A DNA stretch of 64,000 nt from Sandaracinaceae bacterium (GCA_020633195.1 JACKEC010000020.1:124001-188000), one strand, 5' to 3'; numbered from the stretch's first letter, positions 25,631-34,529 are shown. Translations and numbers: made by a program. Notes: a model not told the origin generated them from the sequence alone.

Positions 25631-27265
25631 ATGCCGTACGCACGTGCGACGTGGTGGGTCGCAACTTGTCTTTCGTTCGTCAGCGCGGCGAGCGCGCAGG
25701 ACCCGTCTTCGGAGATGGAATTCACGCTCGAGGAGACCGGGCAACCGCCGGCCCTCGCCGTCGACGATCGGCCGCCGTCCGAGCCCCTCGCGAACGCGCT
25801 GCGGCTCTACCAGCGCGAGCGCTACCTCGAGGCGTCCGTCCAGCTCTCGCGGGTGGTGTCGGGCGAGAGCGACGACTCGCCGGCGAACGTGCAGAAGGCG
25901 CAGTTCTTCCTCGCCAAGGCGCTCTTCCACCTGCGCTTCCACCGGGCGTCGCTGTCGCTGCTCGAGGAGATCGCGCAGGCGGGGCCGCGCCACGGCTACT
26001 TCGAGCAGGCGCTGCCGTGGCTCGCGCAGCTCGCGACGCAGCTCCCCGAGCCGGCCGGGATCATCGAGCTCGTCGGGCTCTACCCGCCCGAGATGGTCGA
26101 CGCGCTCGCCCGAGACGAGACGCGCGAGGTGCACGACCACTTGCTCTATCTATCGGGGCGACACGCGTACGCGCAGAACGAGCTCGACACCGCCATCGCG
26201 CGCTTCGACCGCGTGAGCCCGAGCTCACCGCACTTCGTCCGCTCCCGCTTCTTCGCCGGCGTCACCCACGTCCGGCTGCGCCGCGCGCGGCCCGCGATCG
26301 CCGCGTTCCGGCAGGTGCTCGACGCGCCCGACGTCCCGTCGCGGATGCGGAACCTCGCGTGGCTCTCGCTCGCGCGCGTCTACTACACGGCCGCCAACCG
26401 CACCGACGAGATGGGCAACCGGACCCTCGACCCGGCGCTCCTCGAGAACGCGCTCGCCGCGTGGGATCGCGTGGAGCCCGCGAGCGAGCACTGGCTCGAC
26501 GCGCTCTTCGAGCAGGCCTGGGGCCTCTACCTCGCCAACCAGGAGAGCCGCGCGATGGGCAACGTCTTCACCCTGCAGTCGCCGTACTTCGAGGGCGCGT
26601 ACTACCCCGAGGCGTACGTCATCAAGGCCGTCGTGTTCTTCAGCGCGTGCCAGACCGAGAACGCGGAGGCGATGATCACGCAGTTCCACGAGCGCTACGA
26701 CCCGGTGCGCGAGGAGCTCGGCCACACCCTCGAGGGGCTCGCGGACAACGAGGCGCTCTACCGCTTCCTCGTCGGCGTTCGCGAGGACCCCGACACGCTC
26801 GGGCCGCGCATCCGCGGGATCGTCTCGACCGCGCTCGCGGACCGGACGCTCTTGCGCCACCTCGAGTACGTGCGGGTGCTCGACGACGAGCTCGCGCGGC
26901 TCGAGGCCGGGCCCGAGCCGCTGCGCGCGTCGAGCCTCGGCGACCGCATCCGCGCCGACCTGACGGTCACTCGCTCGTTCGCCGTCGACCGCGGCGGCGA
27001 CCTGGTCCGGGGTCGCTTCACGCGCCTCGTCGACGAGCTCGACGAGCTGATGACCCAGATGGACACCGTCGAGGTCGAGCTCTTGCGGGTCCGCCGCGAG
27101 GGGCTCAGCCAGGCGCAGCGCGACGAGCTCGAGCGGATCCGTCAGGCCGGCGGCCTGAGCGTCGAGGTGGACGAGGAGCACCAGATCTGGCCCTTCGACG
27201 GCGAGTACTGGCGCGACGAGCTGCCCTTCTACCGGCAGCGTGTGACGCCGATCTGCACCCGCTGA
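25631..27265 (+). CDS. Periplasmic TPR-repeat protein
   Basis: 544 residues. The ATG at 25631 follows GGGAGG and gives a signal peptide ending VSAASAQ. The mature region is helical with TPR-like pairs: LRLYQRERYLEASVQLSRVV, KAQFFLAKALFHLRFHRAS, LYLSGRHAYAQNELDTAIARF, RSRFFAGVTHVRLRRARPAI and LAWLSLARVYYTAANRT. The C-terminal part has a helical, Arg/Glu-rich segment before PFDGEYWRDELPFYRQR. It resembles tetratricopeptide proteins reported next to gliding or envelope machineries in myxobacteria, but no specific partner is evident. It precedes the zinc-ribbon gene at 27287 by 21 nt. Confidence 0.75.
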   Translation: MPYARATWWVATCLSFVSAASAQDPSSEMEFTLEETGQPPALAVDDRPPSEPLANALRLYQRERYLEASVQLSRVVSGESDDSPANVQKAQFFLAKALFHLRFHRASLSLLEEIAQAGPRHGYFEQALPWLAQLATQLPEPAGIIELVGLYPPEMVDALARDETREVHDHLLYLSGRHAYAQNELDTAIARFDRVSPSSPHFVRSRFFAGVTHVRLRRARPAIAAFRQVLDAPDVPSRMRNLAWLSLARVYYTAANRTDEMGNRTLDPALLENALAAWDRVEPASEHWLDALFEQAWGLYLANQESRAMGNVFTLQSPYFEGAYYPEAYVIKAVVFFSACQTENAEAMITQFHERYDPVREELGHTLEGLADNEALYRFLVGVREDPDTLGPRIRGIVSTALADRTLLRHLEYVRVLDDELARLEAGPEPLRASSLGDRIRADLTVTRSFAVDRGGDLVRGRFTRLVDELDELMTQMDTVEVELLRVRREGLSQAQRDELERIRQAGGLSVEVDEEHQIWPFDGEYWRDELPFYRQRVTPICTR

Positions 27266-27286
27266 GGACGGAGTACCATCGGCGAG

Positions 27287-28753
27287 ATGGGGCAGACGCT
27301 CTACTCCCACGCGCTACGGATCCTGACGTGCGCTCAGTGCGGCGCGCCGCTCGACGCGAGCGCCGAGGGCGGGCGCTTCACGTGCGCGTACTGCAGCGCC
27401 GTCTCGTCGTTCGCGCGGCGCGACGAGAGCGCGGACCTGTCGGCAGCGAGCGCGGGTCGCGCGGCGGACGTCTCCGAGCAAGAGCGCTACGCGCGCCTGC
27501 GCCAGCAGGACCGCCAGCCCGCGGCGATCCCGGACGCGATCGCCGCGCTGCTCGTCGACGGCCACCTCCCCGAGGACCGGGTCGCGAACGCCGAGGCGCA
27601 GTGGCGGGACGTGCGCTCCCAGATCGCGATCACCCCTTCGTTCCCGGTCTGCGAGCGCTTCTTCCACCTCACCGTGATCCTCGCGCCGCACTTCGACGAG
27701 CGCCGACGGCGCGCCGCGCTCGAGACGGCGGTGGAGCTCTTGCCGGACGCCGGGCACCGGCACGTGCTGCGCTGCATGCTCGCTCGGGAGGCGGCGCGCG
27801 CGCGCGACTTCACCGCCGCCGAGGCGTGGCTCGCTCCGGCGAATCCGCGGCCCACGGACCTCGAGCAGGACACCGCGTATCGGCTCGCCGCGGCCACCCT
27901 CGCGAGCGCGCGCGGCGACTACCCGAAGGTCGTGGAGCTGCTCGGGTTCGGGCGCGACGACGTGCCGCTCGAGAACCGCACCGAGGTGGCGTGCTGGATC
28001 CTCCGCATCGACGCGCTCGAGCACCTCGGCCGGGAGGCCGACGCGATCGCGGAGATGAACGATCTCGTGAAGCAGTGGGGCGTCGACAGGATCCGCCACA
28101 CGATCGGCCTGCACGCGCCGCTGACGCTCTGCGAGCGCTCGTTCGGCGACGCCGTCGGCCGCGCCGCCGCGAAGCAGCAGGCCAACGCGCGAGGCAGCGC
28201 CGAGGCGGAGGTGCGCGCGATCGAGGTGAAGCTCGAGCAGCTCAGCCCCTCGTACGGCCGGCTGTTCTCCCAGCTCATGATCGGGACCGCGATCCTCACG
28301 TTCCTCTTCGGCAGCGTGTGGACCTGCGTGCTGACGGGGATGATCGAGACCGACCCGCTCTTCGGCATGCACGCCCGGGTCCTGTGCCCCCGCATCTGCG
28401 ACGACTGCGTGCCGCCCTACCTGATCGAGAGCTGGAGCACGACCACCAACGGGAACAACACCAGCTCGTCGACAAACATCTACTGCAGCGACGCCGCCGG
28501 ACGGATGGTGGGCATGGAGGCCAACAACCAGCTCTGGCTCGACGCGGTGAACGGCGCGCCCTGGCTCGACCGCTACGAGGTCCCGGGCGGCATGTGGACG
28601 ATGTGGTTCACGATCATGGCGACGTTCGCCCCGTTCATGCTCGTGATCGTCTTCGCCCTCAAGCTGCGCGGCGCGCTCGCTCGACGCGAGCAGCGCGCGC
28701 GCGTCGCGCTCGACCTCGAGGCCGCACGAGCCAACCGCGCGCGCTTCGGCTGA
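27287..28753 (+). CDS. Zinc-ribbon membrane protein with helical repeats
   Basis: 488 residues. A zinc ribbon (CAQCGAPL and CAYCSAVS, about residues 15-38) opens the protein. Residues ~60-300 are helical with TPR-like segments (ETAVELLPDAGHRHVLR, YRLAAATLASARGDYPKVVELL). A hydrophobic segment near 345-365 (LMIGTAILTFLFGSVWTCVL) and another near 450-470 (WFTIMATFAPFMLVIVFALK) bracket a ~90-residue loop with six Cys, which is probably extracytoplasmic. Function is unknown. The stop codon forms the start of a repeat that also occurs at 29765-29780. Confidence 0.7.
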   Translation: MGQTLYSHALRILTCAQCGAPLDASAEGGRFTCAYCSAVSSFARRDESADLSAASAGRAADVSEQERYARLRQQDRQPAAIPDAIAALLVDGHLPEDRVANAEAQWRDVRSQIAITPSFPVCERFFHLTVILAPHFDERRRRAALETAVELLPDAGHRHVLRCMLAREAARARDFTAAEAWLAPANPRPTDLEQDTAYRLAAATLASARGDYPKVVELLGFGRDDVPLENRTEVACWILRIDALEHLGREADAIAEMNDLVKQWGVDRIRHTIGLHAPLTLCERSFGDAVGRAAAKQQANARGSAEAEVRAIEVKLEQLSPSYGRLFSQLMIGTAILTFLFGSVWTCVLTGMIETDPLFGMHARVLCPRICDDCVPPYLIESWSTTTNGNNTSSSTNIYCSDAAGRMVGMEANNQLWLDAVNGAPWLDRYEVPGGMWTMWFTIMATFAPFMLVIVFALKLRGALARREQRARVALDLEAARANRARFG

Positions 28754-28790
28754 GAGGTTGGCAACAAATGTGGCCGCGCGAAGCGCGGCC
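28750..28790 (+). terminator. CTGAGAGGT repeat followed by GC-rich hairpin
   Basis: CTGAGAGGTTGGCAAC (28750-28765) includes the stop of the zinc-ribbon gene. It is followed by a perfect hairpin with arms GGCCGCGC (28772-28779) and GCGCGGCC (28783-28790) and a GAA loop, lying between two convergent genes. Bidirectional termination is likely. A near-copy of the first part recurs, inverted, at 29765-29780. Confidence 0.6.
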
Positions 28791-28793
28791 GGC

Positions 28794-29669
28794 TCAGAGC
28801 GGGCCCATGTCGAGGTCGACGCCGACGCCGGCCATGGTCGCGAGCGACAGCTCGCGGAAGCGGTGGTGCGAGTAGAGGCCGAGCCGCAGGAAGACGTCGA
28901 TGGACTCGATGGCCGGGTCGGGCCACGGGAACGACGCCATCACGAACGGCCCCGCGCGGTGGCCGACGTAGCCGGCCGCGGGGACGACGCGCAGGGCGCT
29001 GAACGCGCCGAACCGCAAGGAGGGCCCCTCGGGGAGGCGAACCCCGAACAGGAGCACGCCTTCGTTGGCGAAGACCCAGTCGCCGTTGGCGGCGATCAGG
29101 TCGTCGCGCACGTCGAGGTAGTAGGTGCCGCGGTCGAGCACGTTGATCTCGAGCCACGGCGAGGTGACGAGGACGAGCTCGAAGGCCTCGCCGAGATCGA
29201 CCGCGCCGCGCAGCACGGCCTTGAAGCGCGCCGACCACCCCGACGCGGCGCCGCCTTCGTCGAGGGGCAGGTCCTCGCTGCGCCATCCGTCGTCGTAGCC
29301 GGTCCGCTCGTAGAACCCCGCGCCCTCGAGCGGGATCGGCCAGATCGTCAGCGCGTGCAGCTCGGCGCGCAGGAACAGGAAGCTCGCCGGGCCGATCTGC
29401 GCGTAGCCACCGCCGACCGCGTAGATGGGCGAAAGGTACGTGGACACGCCGACCTCGAGGTGGTTGAGGCGAAGCGCCGCGTCGTCCTCGTCGTAGAGCG
29501 GCACGCACAGCCCGAAGCGGCCGTTGTACTCGGCGCCGGTCGGGTTGAGCAGGAGCACGAGCGAGTGGTGGCTCATCCAGCGCGGGTCGTCGCTGCGCCC
29601 GCACTCGGCGCGCGCGACGTTCGCCACGTTGAGCGCGAGGGCGACGACGAGCGCCGCGCGCGGGGTCGT
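28794..29669 (-). CDS. Probable outer-membrane protein, start codon missing or unconventional
   Basis: About 290 residues. The mature part begins AECGRSDD after a signal-peptide-like stretch (ALVVALALNVANVARA). The rest is beta-strand-rich with repeated aromatic/Gly patterns (YAVGGGYAQIGPASFLFLRA, VFANEGVLLFGVRLP) as in small barrels. No ATG, GTG or TTG precedes the signal-like segment until a GTG at 29819, inside the aldolase-like gene. An in-frame ACG lies at 29669 and the first internal GTG is at 29627, which would remove most of the signal. Hairpin sequences occupy the expected start region. The gene may be 5'-damaged or use a near-cognate start. Confidence 0.55.
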   Translation of the reverse strand, partial: TTPRAALVVALALNVANVARAECGRSDDPRWMSHHSLVLLLNPTGAEYNGRFGLCVPLYDEDDAALRLNHLEVGVSTYLSPIYAVGGGYAQIGPASFLFLRAELHALTIWPIPLEGAGFYERTGYDDGWRSEDLPLDEGGAASGWSARFKAVLRGAVDLGEAFELVLVTSPWLEINVLDRGTYYLDVRDDLIAANGDWVFANEGVLLFGVRLPEGPSLRFGAFSALRVVPAAGYVGHRAGPFVMASFPWPDPAIESIDVFLRLGLYSHHRFRELSLATMAGVGVDLDMGPL

Positions 29670-29691
29670 CTGGGGCTCGCTTCGCGGGCCC

Positions 29692-29713
29692 GTCGAGGGG
29701 CAAGCCCCTCGAC
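29692..29713. repeat. Perfect hairpin with AA loop
   Basis: Arms GTCGAGGGGC and GCCCCTCGAC around two bases. It lies where the start and leader of the minus-strand barrel gene would be expected, next to a second, larger palindrome. Confidence 0.85.
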
Positions 29714-29720
29714 CACCCCC

Positions 29721-29780
29721 CTGAGAAGCTCGGCAACGAGGTCGCGCTGCCGCGCGACCAAGTCGTTGCCGACCTCTCAG
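29721..29780. repeat. 60-bp imperfect palindrome containing CTGAGAGGT repeat
   Basis: The outer arms CTGAGAAGCTCGGCAACGA and TCGTTGCCGACCTCTCAG pair with two mismatched bases; an inner stem GGTCGCG/CGCGACC closes the structure. The right arm holds the TGA stop of the aldolase-like gene. Its end, read on the minus strand, matches the CTGAGAGGTTGGCAAC at 28750-28765 with one difference, so the barrel gene is bracketed by inverted copies. Confidence 0.85.
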
Positions 29781-30430
29781 GGCGTGCTCTGGCGCTCGCC
29801 GATGACCACGCTGGCGCACAGCTCGACGAGCGCCTCCGCGCGGAGGCTGATGACGGCGATCGCCTCGGGGTCGGGCTCGTGGGGGAAGAGCCCCGTGTCC
29901 ACGACCACCGCGAACGCGCCGCGCTCGAGGTACTGCGGCGCGGTGTCCGAGCCGACGCCGCCCATCGCGACGAGGTCCTTGGTCTCGAACGCCTGCGCCA
30001 ACCAGCCGACGTAGGACGGCCCGCCGAGCCCGGCCGCGGGGGCGATCGCGACGGGGCCCTCGAGCGTCCGCGTCGCCGAGCGCAGCTCGTTGGGCGTCGA
30101 CACCGACGGCAAGACGTCGAGGCCGCGCGCGCGGCCCGTCTCGATCAGCTCCGGGTCGAAGATCGGCGAGATCACGAACTCCGCGCCGGCGGCGAGCGCG
30201 ACGTTGAGGTGATCGGCGAGCACCACGTCGCAGAGGCCGACGGTGACGTCGGCCGCGTCGGCGACCTCGGCGGCGATCTCGGCCACGAACGGGATCGAGA
30301 TCGGCAGCGCGAGCAGCTGGATGCCGCCCTTGGCGGCCGCGAGGGCCCGCGCGATGAGATCGTCGCGGTCCGGGGACCGGACGATGGCGGCGAGCCGAGT
30401 GGCGCGCAACAGATCGAGGGGCTCCCCCAT
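29777..30430 (-). CDS. KDPG/KHG aldolase-like protein, catalytic residues missing
   Basis: 217 residues; the whole length fits the Eda family (LAAIVRSPDRDDLIARALAA, CDVVLADHLNVALAAGAEF, FVISPIFDPELI, GLDVLPSVSTPNEL, ALVAMGGVGSD-like end with VAMGGVGSDTAPQYLERGA). In active enzymes the Schiff-base Lys lies in a K-[FL]-F-P-A motif; here it reads VAIAPAAGLGG, with Ala instead of Lys. The general Glu of the GGxxxxExT motif is replaced in GGIQLLALPIS. The fold is kept but aldolase chemistry should be lost, so it may bind a phospho-sugar acid or act as a scaffold. It ends a minus-strand run with the flavoprotein 48 nt upstream. Confidence 0.75.
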   Translation of the reverse strand: MGEPLDLLRATRLAAIVRSPDRDDLIARALAAAKGGIQLLALPISIPFVAEIAAEVADAADVTVGLCDVVLADHLNVALAAGAEFVISPIFDPELIETGRARGLDVLPSVSTPNELRSATRTLEGPVAIAPAAGLGGPSYVGWLAQAFETKDLVAMGGVGSDTAPQYLERGAFAVVVDTGLFPHEPDPEAIAVISLRAEALVELCASVVIGERQSTP

Positions 30431-30478
30431 GCGCGGAAGCTATCCTCCGAACCCTGGGGGTGGTCAAGCGCGGAGAGG

Positions 30479-31867
30479 TCAGCCCGGCCACTGCCGGACG
30501 GCCAAGATCCCCGACACGGCGCAGAAGCTCACCCACTGCCCCGGGTGCGTGGACGAGCCGCAGAGCAACAAGTTGTCGGCGACGGGGCTCCGGTGGGCGA
30601 GGCGGCCGCGCCGCATGAACTCGGCGGTCATCGTGGGGTTCATGCTGTCGCGCCAGAGGTGGAACTCCTGGCCCCACTCGACGGGCACGCGCGACGCGAC
30701 GACGTCGAAGCCCGTGACGGCGTCGCGCCACCACGGCTCCTCGAGCATGCGGTCGAGGAGCGCGCGCTGGCCGCCGCGGCCCTCGCGCTCCGCCCAGGCA
30801 TGATCGGTCGGCGCGACGAGCCGCAGCGTGCCCGGTCGCGTGTCGTCGACGGCGCCCGCGTGCACGAGCACCCGGCAGTGCTCGCCGCCGCCGGGCAGCC
30901 AGAACTGGAGGAACGGGACGTCCGGCGCGACCTCCGCGTGGAGGTACGCCGCGACGCCCGGCGACTGGAGCGGCAAGCGCGTGGTGCGGCGCACGAGCTC
31001 GCCGACGGGCGGGTCGAGCAGCCGCGCGTACGTCGCGACGCCAGGGGCGTTCGAGACGACGAGGTCGGCGTCGAGCCGCTCGCCGGACGCCGTCTCCACG
31101 CCGAGGACGCGGCGCCGGTCGCGGACGATCCGCGCCACCGGGGTCGACAGGCGCACCTCCACGCCGCGCGCCTCGGCGATGCGCGCGAGCGCCTCGGGGA
31201 TCCGGCGGATGCCGCCCTTGGCGGAGTACGCGCCGACGCCGTGGACGAGCGCGGGGACGAACGCGAGCGGCGCCGGCGCCTTGTCGAGCGGCTGCCCCGC
31301 GATGTGCGTCCAGATGCCGAGCGCGTCGCGGACCGGCTCCGGGAGCCCGGCGTTCCGCAGGTGCGCGTCGAGGCCCCGCAGCAGGAACAGCCCCTCGCGG
31401 ACGAGGCCCTCGCGGAGCAGGCCCTTGGCGCCCGCGAAGGGCGAGCGCTGGAACGGCTCGAGCCGCTCGTAGATCCGCGCCATCTGCCGGACGAACGCGC
31501 GGTAGCGGTCCGCGGTGGAGCCGCCGAAGGCGCGGTCGAGGCCTTCGGTCGTCCGCTCGACGTCCTTGAAGATCACGACGTCGGGCGCGTCGGGGCGGCG
31601 CACGCGGTAGACCTCGTCGAGCGGGATCGGGTCGACGTGATCGACGAGGCGCTCACCGATCTGCTCGAACGCCCACTCGAGGCCGGGGCGGTCGAGCAGG
31701 ATGTAGGGTCCGCCGTCGTGCGAGCGGCCGTCGACGTCGAAGCCGCCCGCGAGGCCGCCCGCGGTGTCGCGCGCCTCGAGCACGGTGACGCGGACGCCGC
31801 GGTCCGCGAGCGTGATCGCGGCGGTGAGCCCGCCGACGCCGGCGCCGACGACGATGGCCGTGGTCAT
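30479..31867 (-). CDS. Phytoene desaturase-like FAD-dependent oxidoreductase
   Basis: 462 residues. It begins with an FAD-binding Rossmann motif, IVVGAGVGGLTAAITLADRG, then VLEARDTAGGLAGGF, and ends with LLLCGSSTHPGQWVSFCAVSG, the C-terminal FAD motif of the phytoene desaturase/CrtI-like amine-oxidase group. The middle has GGIRRIPEALARIAEARGVE, where CrtI proteins have GGxxxLxxAL. Length fits the family. Substrates of such neighbours of non-carotenoid genes are unknown; a polyprenyl or other hydrophobic substrate is plausible. Its ATG overlaps the stop of the fusion gene upstream by four bases, so the two are translationally coupled. Confidence 0.85.
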   Translation of the reverse strand: MTTAIVVGAGVGGLTAAITLADRGVRVTVLEARDTAGGLAGGFDVDGRSHDGGPYILLDRPGLEWAFEQIGERLVDHVDPIPLDEVYRVRRPDAPDVVIFKDVERTTEGLDRAFGGSTADRYRAFVRQMARIYERLEPFQRSPFAGAKGLLREGLVREGLFLLRGLDAHLRNAGLPEPVRDALGIWTHIAGQPLDKAPAPLAFVPALVHGVGAYSAKGGIRRIPEALARIAEARGVEVRLSTPVARIVRDRRRVLGVETASGERLDADLVVSNAPGVATYARLLDPPVGELVRRTTRLPLQSPGVAAYLHAEVAPDVPFLQFWLPGGGEHCRVLVHAGAVDDTRPGTLRLVAPTDHAWAEREGRGGQRALLDRMLEEPWWRDAVTGFDVVASRVPVEWGQEFHLWRDSMNPTMTAEFMRRGRLAHRSPVADNLLLCGSSTHPGQWVSFCAVSGILAVRQWPG

Positions 31868-34488
31868 GGTCCCGCCTCCTCCAGGTAGCCGGCGAGGTGC
31901 TCGGCGACCTCGTCCGCGCGCGAGAGCGCCATCCAGTGCCGCGCGCCCGGCAGCACGTCCATCCGCGCCTGCGCGAGGAGCGCGCAGAGGCGCTCGCCGT
32001 GGGCGGGCGGGAAGTGCCCGCTCCGCTCGGCCCAGAGCAGGCGCACGGGCCGCTCGATGTGCCAGTAGATGGAGGGCAGCCCCGGGAGCGCGGCCTCGTA
32101 GTCCTCGCACATCTTCGCGAGCCGCGCGCGGACGGCGGGTCGGAAGAACGCCGTCCGGAAGTCGCGATCGAGCGCGGGCGAGAGCTGCTCGCCGGGCCCG
32201 AGGAAGGTGCGCTTGCACTGCGCGTAGACGACGCCCGGCGCGAGCGAGAAGGCGGCCCCCGCGAGCCCCGCGCGGCGCATGATCCGGATCTCGGGCGAGG
32301 TCGCCTCGTCGCCGAAGAGGAGCGCGCTGAGCGCGGTCACGCTCCGCACGCGCTCGGGCCGACGCGCCGCGAGGACGAGCGCGGGCGGCGCCCCCATGTC
32401 GGCCCCGACGAGGTCGGCGCGCGCGATCCCGAGCGCGTCGAGCGCGCGCTCGAGGTGCCCCGCGAGCGCCTCCGGATCGGCCGGCCCGTCGACCTCCGCG
32501 GAGCCCCCGAGGCCTGGCCAGTCGATCGCGATCACCTCCCGGCCGCGCTGCGCGAGGGCGGGCGCGACGTTCGACCAGACCTGCAGCGTCTCGGGGTAGC
32601 CGTGGAGGAGCACGACCGGCGGGCCCTCCCCGAGCCGCGCGACGCGGAGGCCGGCAACGGTCCGGGTCGAGAGGAGCCCGCCGCCGAGCACCGCGCCGTC
32701 GTCGACGAGCGCCCGCGTGATCGAGCGCGCCGCGCGCATGACGCCGGTGGCCGGCGCGAGTGGCGGGAACGCGGCCTCGTCGAACGGCGGCAGGAACAGC
32801 GCGCCGCGCGCGCTCGCGTAGCGGTAGACGGGGTCGGCCACGGTCGCGAGGGCGGCGGTCCGCAGCGACGCGCTCGGCAGCCGGAAGCCGTCGATGGGGG
32901 TGTCGGGGCCGTCGACCTCGGTCGCGTCGCGCGGGTCGCCGAACCAGTCGAAGGCGTGCGAGACGAGCATCACCTCGTCGGTCGGGTCGGCGCCGATGTG
33001 TCGGCAGGCGACCGCGTCGAGCGCGACCGCGTCCGTCGAGGCGTAGACCCGCCGCGGCCGCAGCGTCGCGGCGCCGCCGCCGAGCACACCCATGAGGCCG
33101 TCGGGCACGTGATCGGTCGCGTCGAGCAGCGCGACGTGCGGCGGGAACGCGTCGAGCCCCATGAGCGCGATCGTCTCGCGCTCGGTGCGGCGCTGCGCGA
33201 AGAGGTGCTCGTCGATGCGATCCCCGAGCCCCTCGGCCGCCTCGAGCGAGAGCAGCGCGTTCGAGGTCGGGTGCCCGCGCAGCTTGCCGAGGAGGACGCG
33301 CACGTCGGCGTCGCGCCAGGTCGCCGACATCGTGGAGAGGTCCATGCCGCGCGCGTACGCGTGGGGCGCCGCGTCCTCCTGCGCGTCGACCACGTCGACG
33401 TCGCCGAGGCCGAGGTACGCCGCGACCTCGCGGACGGAGCGGTTCGCGTGGAACGCGTCGTAGTGGTTGCGGGCGTCGATCAGCCGCGCCGTCGCGCCGC
33501 GCGCCTCGAGCCAGGCGAGGACCGCGCGCGTGACGGGAACGGAGACGGCGGGCGACGGATCGCGCGCGTCCGTCACGAGCATGAACGTCGTCTTGACGGC
33601 GACGACCGGCGCCTCGTGGCGCGCGAGCTCGTCGGCGAGCCCGGTCGCGTCGAGCGCGGCCTGGACGGCGGCCGCCGGGTCGTCGTCCTCGCGGACGATC
33701 ACGCGCCCGCCTTTGCCGAGCGGGTTGCGCCACGCGGTGCCCGCCGCGTCGGGCCGCGCGACGAAGCGCTGACCGACCGCGGCGAGCGACGCGGTCAGCG
33801 CGTCGAGCTCGACGATCGCGCGGTCCTCGGCGTCGAACGCGTCGGCGAGGATGGTGAAGATGCGCGCGTGGCGGAGCTCGTCCTCGGCCATGTGCGCGAA
33901 GCCGGCGGCGTCCGCTTCGTGGCCCTCGATCGAGCGCGCGAGCTCCGTCATCCGGCGCCACGCCATCGACGCGGTCGTCTCGGCGGCGACGTTGAAGCGG
34001 CAGAAGTCCGAGAAGGTGTTCCAGTGCAGCGCGCCGCGCACCGCCTCGGGGACGCGCCCGCTCGCGACGCCCGCCAGCTCGAGCGCCTCGGCGACGAGCC
34101 GCGACACGGGGGCCTCGGTCCACTCGAGGTGATTCTGTCGGCTCGAGACCCAGCCGCCCACGACGCCCTCGACCTGCGCGGCGAGCGCCCGCGCGCGCAG
34201 CAGCGGCTCGCGGCGCAGCAGCGCGCCCCGCACCCACAGCGTGTGGACCGTCTCGTCGCGCCACGCCCAGCGGATCGCGCGCGCGACCGCCGCCCGCGTC
34301 GCGTCGTCGAGGGGCATCTTGGCGAGCCGCGCCTCGATCACGGAGCCGCGGTAGGCGACGGTGACGATCGCCTCGCGCTCGACGCCGATCACCCACAGCG
34401 CGTCGAGCTCCGCCTCGGGGCGGCCGGCGTGCCGCGCCGCCAGCTCGGCGAGCTGCGCCTCGAACTCGCGGACGATGGCCTCGATCAT
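31864..34488 (-). CDS. Ferritin-like / DUF362 / alpha-beta hydrolase three-domain fusion
   Basis: 874 residues, no signal peptide. Residues 1-240 are helical with metal-ligand patterns of a diiron four-helix bundle: E79-x-x-H82, E170 in FNVAAETTASMAW, and E204-x-x-H207 in AEDELRHARIF. Residues ~290-520 match DUF362 (AVKTTFMLVTDARDPSP, VLLGKLRGHPTSNALLSLEA, VYASTDAVALDAVACRHIGAD). Residues ~610-874 are an alpha/beta hydrolase with HGYPETLQVW (oxyanion), nucleophile elbow GADMG (Asp697, so epoxide-hydrolase/haloalkane-dehalogenase-like, not Ser) and a C-terminal His851 in GARHWMAL. No stop or frameshift separates the parts. I do not know a described protein of this architecture. It lies between the kinase (41 nt) and a CrtI-like flavoprotein (overlap). 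Confidence 0.8.
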   Translation of the reverse strand: MIEAIVREFEAQLAELAARHAGRPEAELDALWVIGVEREAIVTVAYRGSVIEARLAKMPLDDATRAAVARAIRWAWRDETVHTLWVRGALLRREPLLRARALAAQVEGVVGGWVSSRQNHLEWTEAPVSRLVAEALELAGVASGRVPEAVRGALHWNTFSDFCRFNVAAETTASMAWRRMTELARSIEGHEADAAGFAHMAEDELRHARIFTILADAFDAEDRAIVELDALTASLAAVGQRFVARPDAAGTAWRNPLGKGGRVIVREDDDPAAAVQAALDATGLADELARHEAPVVAVKTTFMLVTDARDPSPAVSVPVTRAVLAWLEARGATARLIDARNHYDAFHANRSVREVAAYLGLGDVDVVDAQEDAAPHAYARGMDLSTMSATWRDADVRVLLGKLRGHPTSNALLSLEAAEGLGDRIDEHLFAQRRTERETIALMGLDAFPPHVALLDATDHVPDGLMGVLGGGAATLRPRRVYASTDAVALDAVACRHIGADPTDEVMLVSHAFDWFGDPRDATEVDGPDTPIDGFRLPSASLRTAALATVADPVYRYASARGALFLPPFDEAAFPPLAPATGVMRAARSITRALVDDGAVLGGGLLSTRTVAGLRVARLGEGPPVVLLHGYPETLQVWSNVAPALAQRGREVIAIDWPGLGGSAEVDGPADPEALAGHLERALDALGIARADLVGADMGAPPALVLAARRPERVRSVTALSALLFGDEATSPEIRIMRRAGLAGAAFSLAPGVVYAQCKRTFLGPGEQLSPALDRDFRTAFFRPAVRARLAKMCEDYEAALPGLPSIYWHIERPVRLLWAERSGHFPPAHGERLCALLAQARMDVLPGARHWMALSRADEVAEHLAGYLEEAGP

Positions 34489-34529
34489 GAGGAGGGACGG
34501 AGGCTATCACCGAGCGTCGAGCGCAGAGC

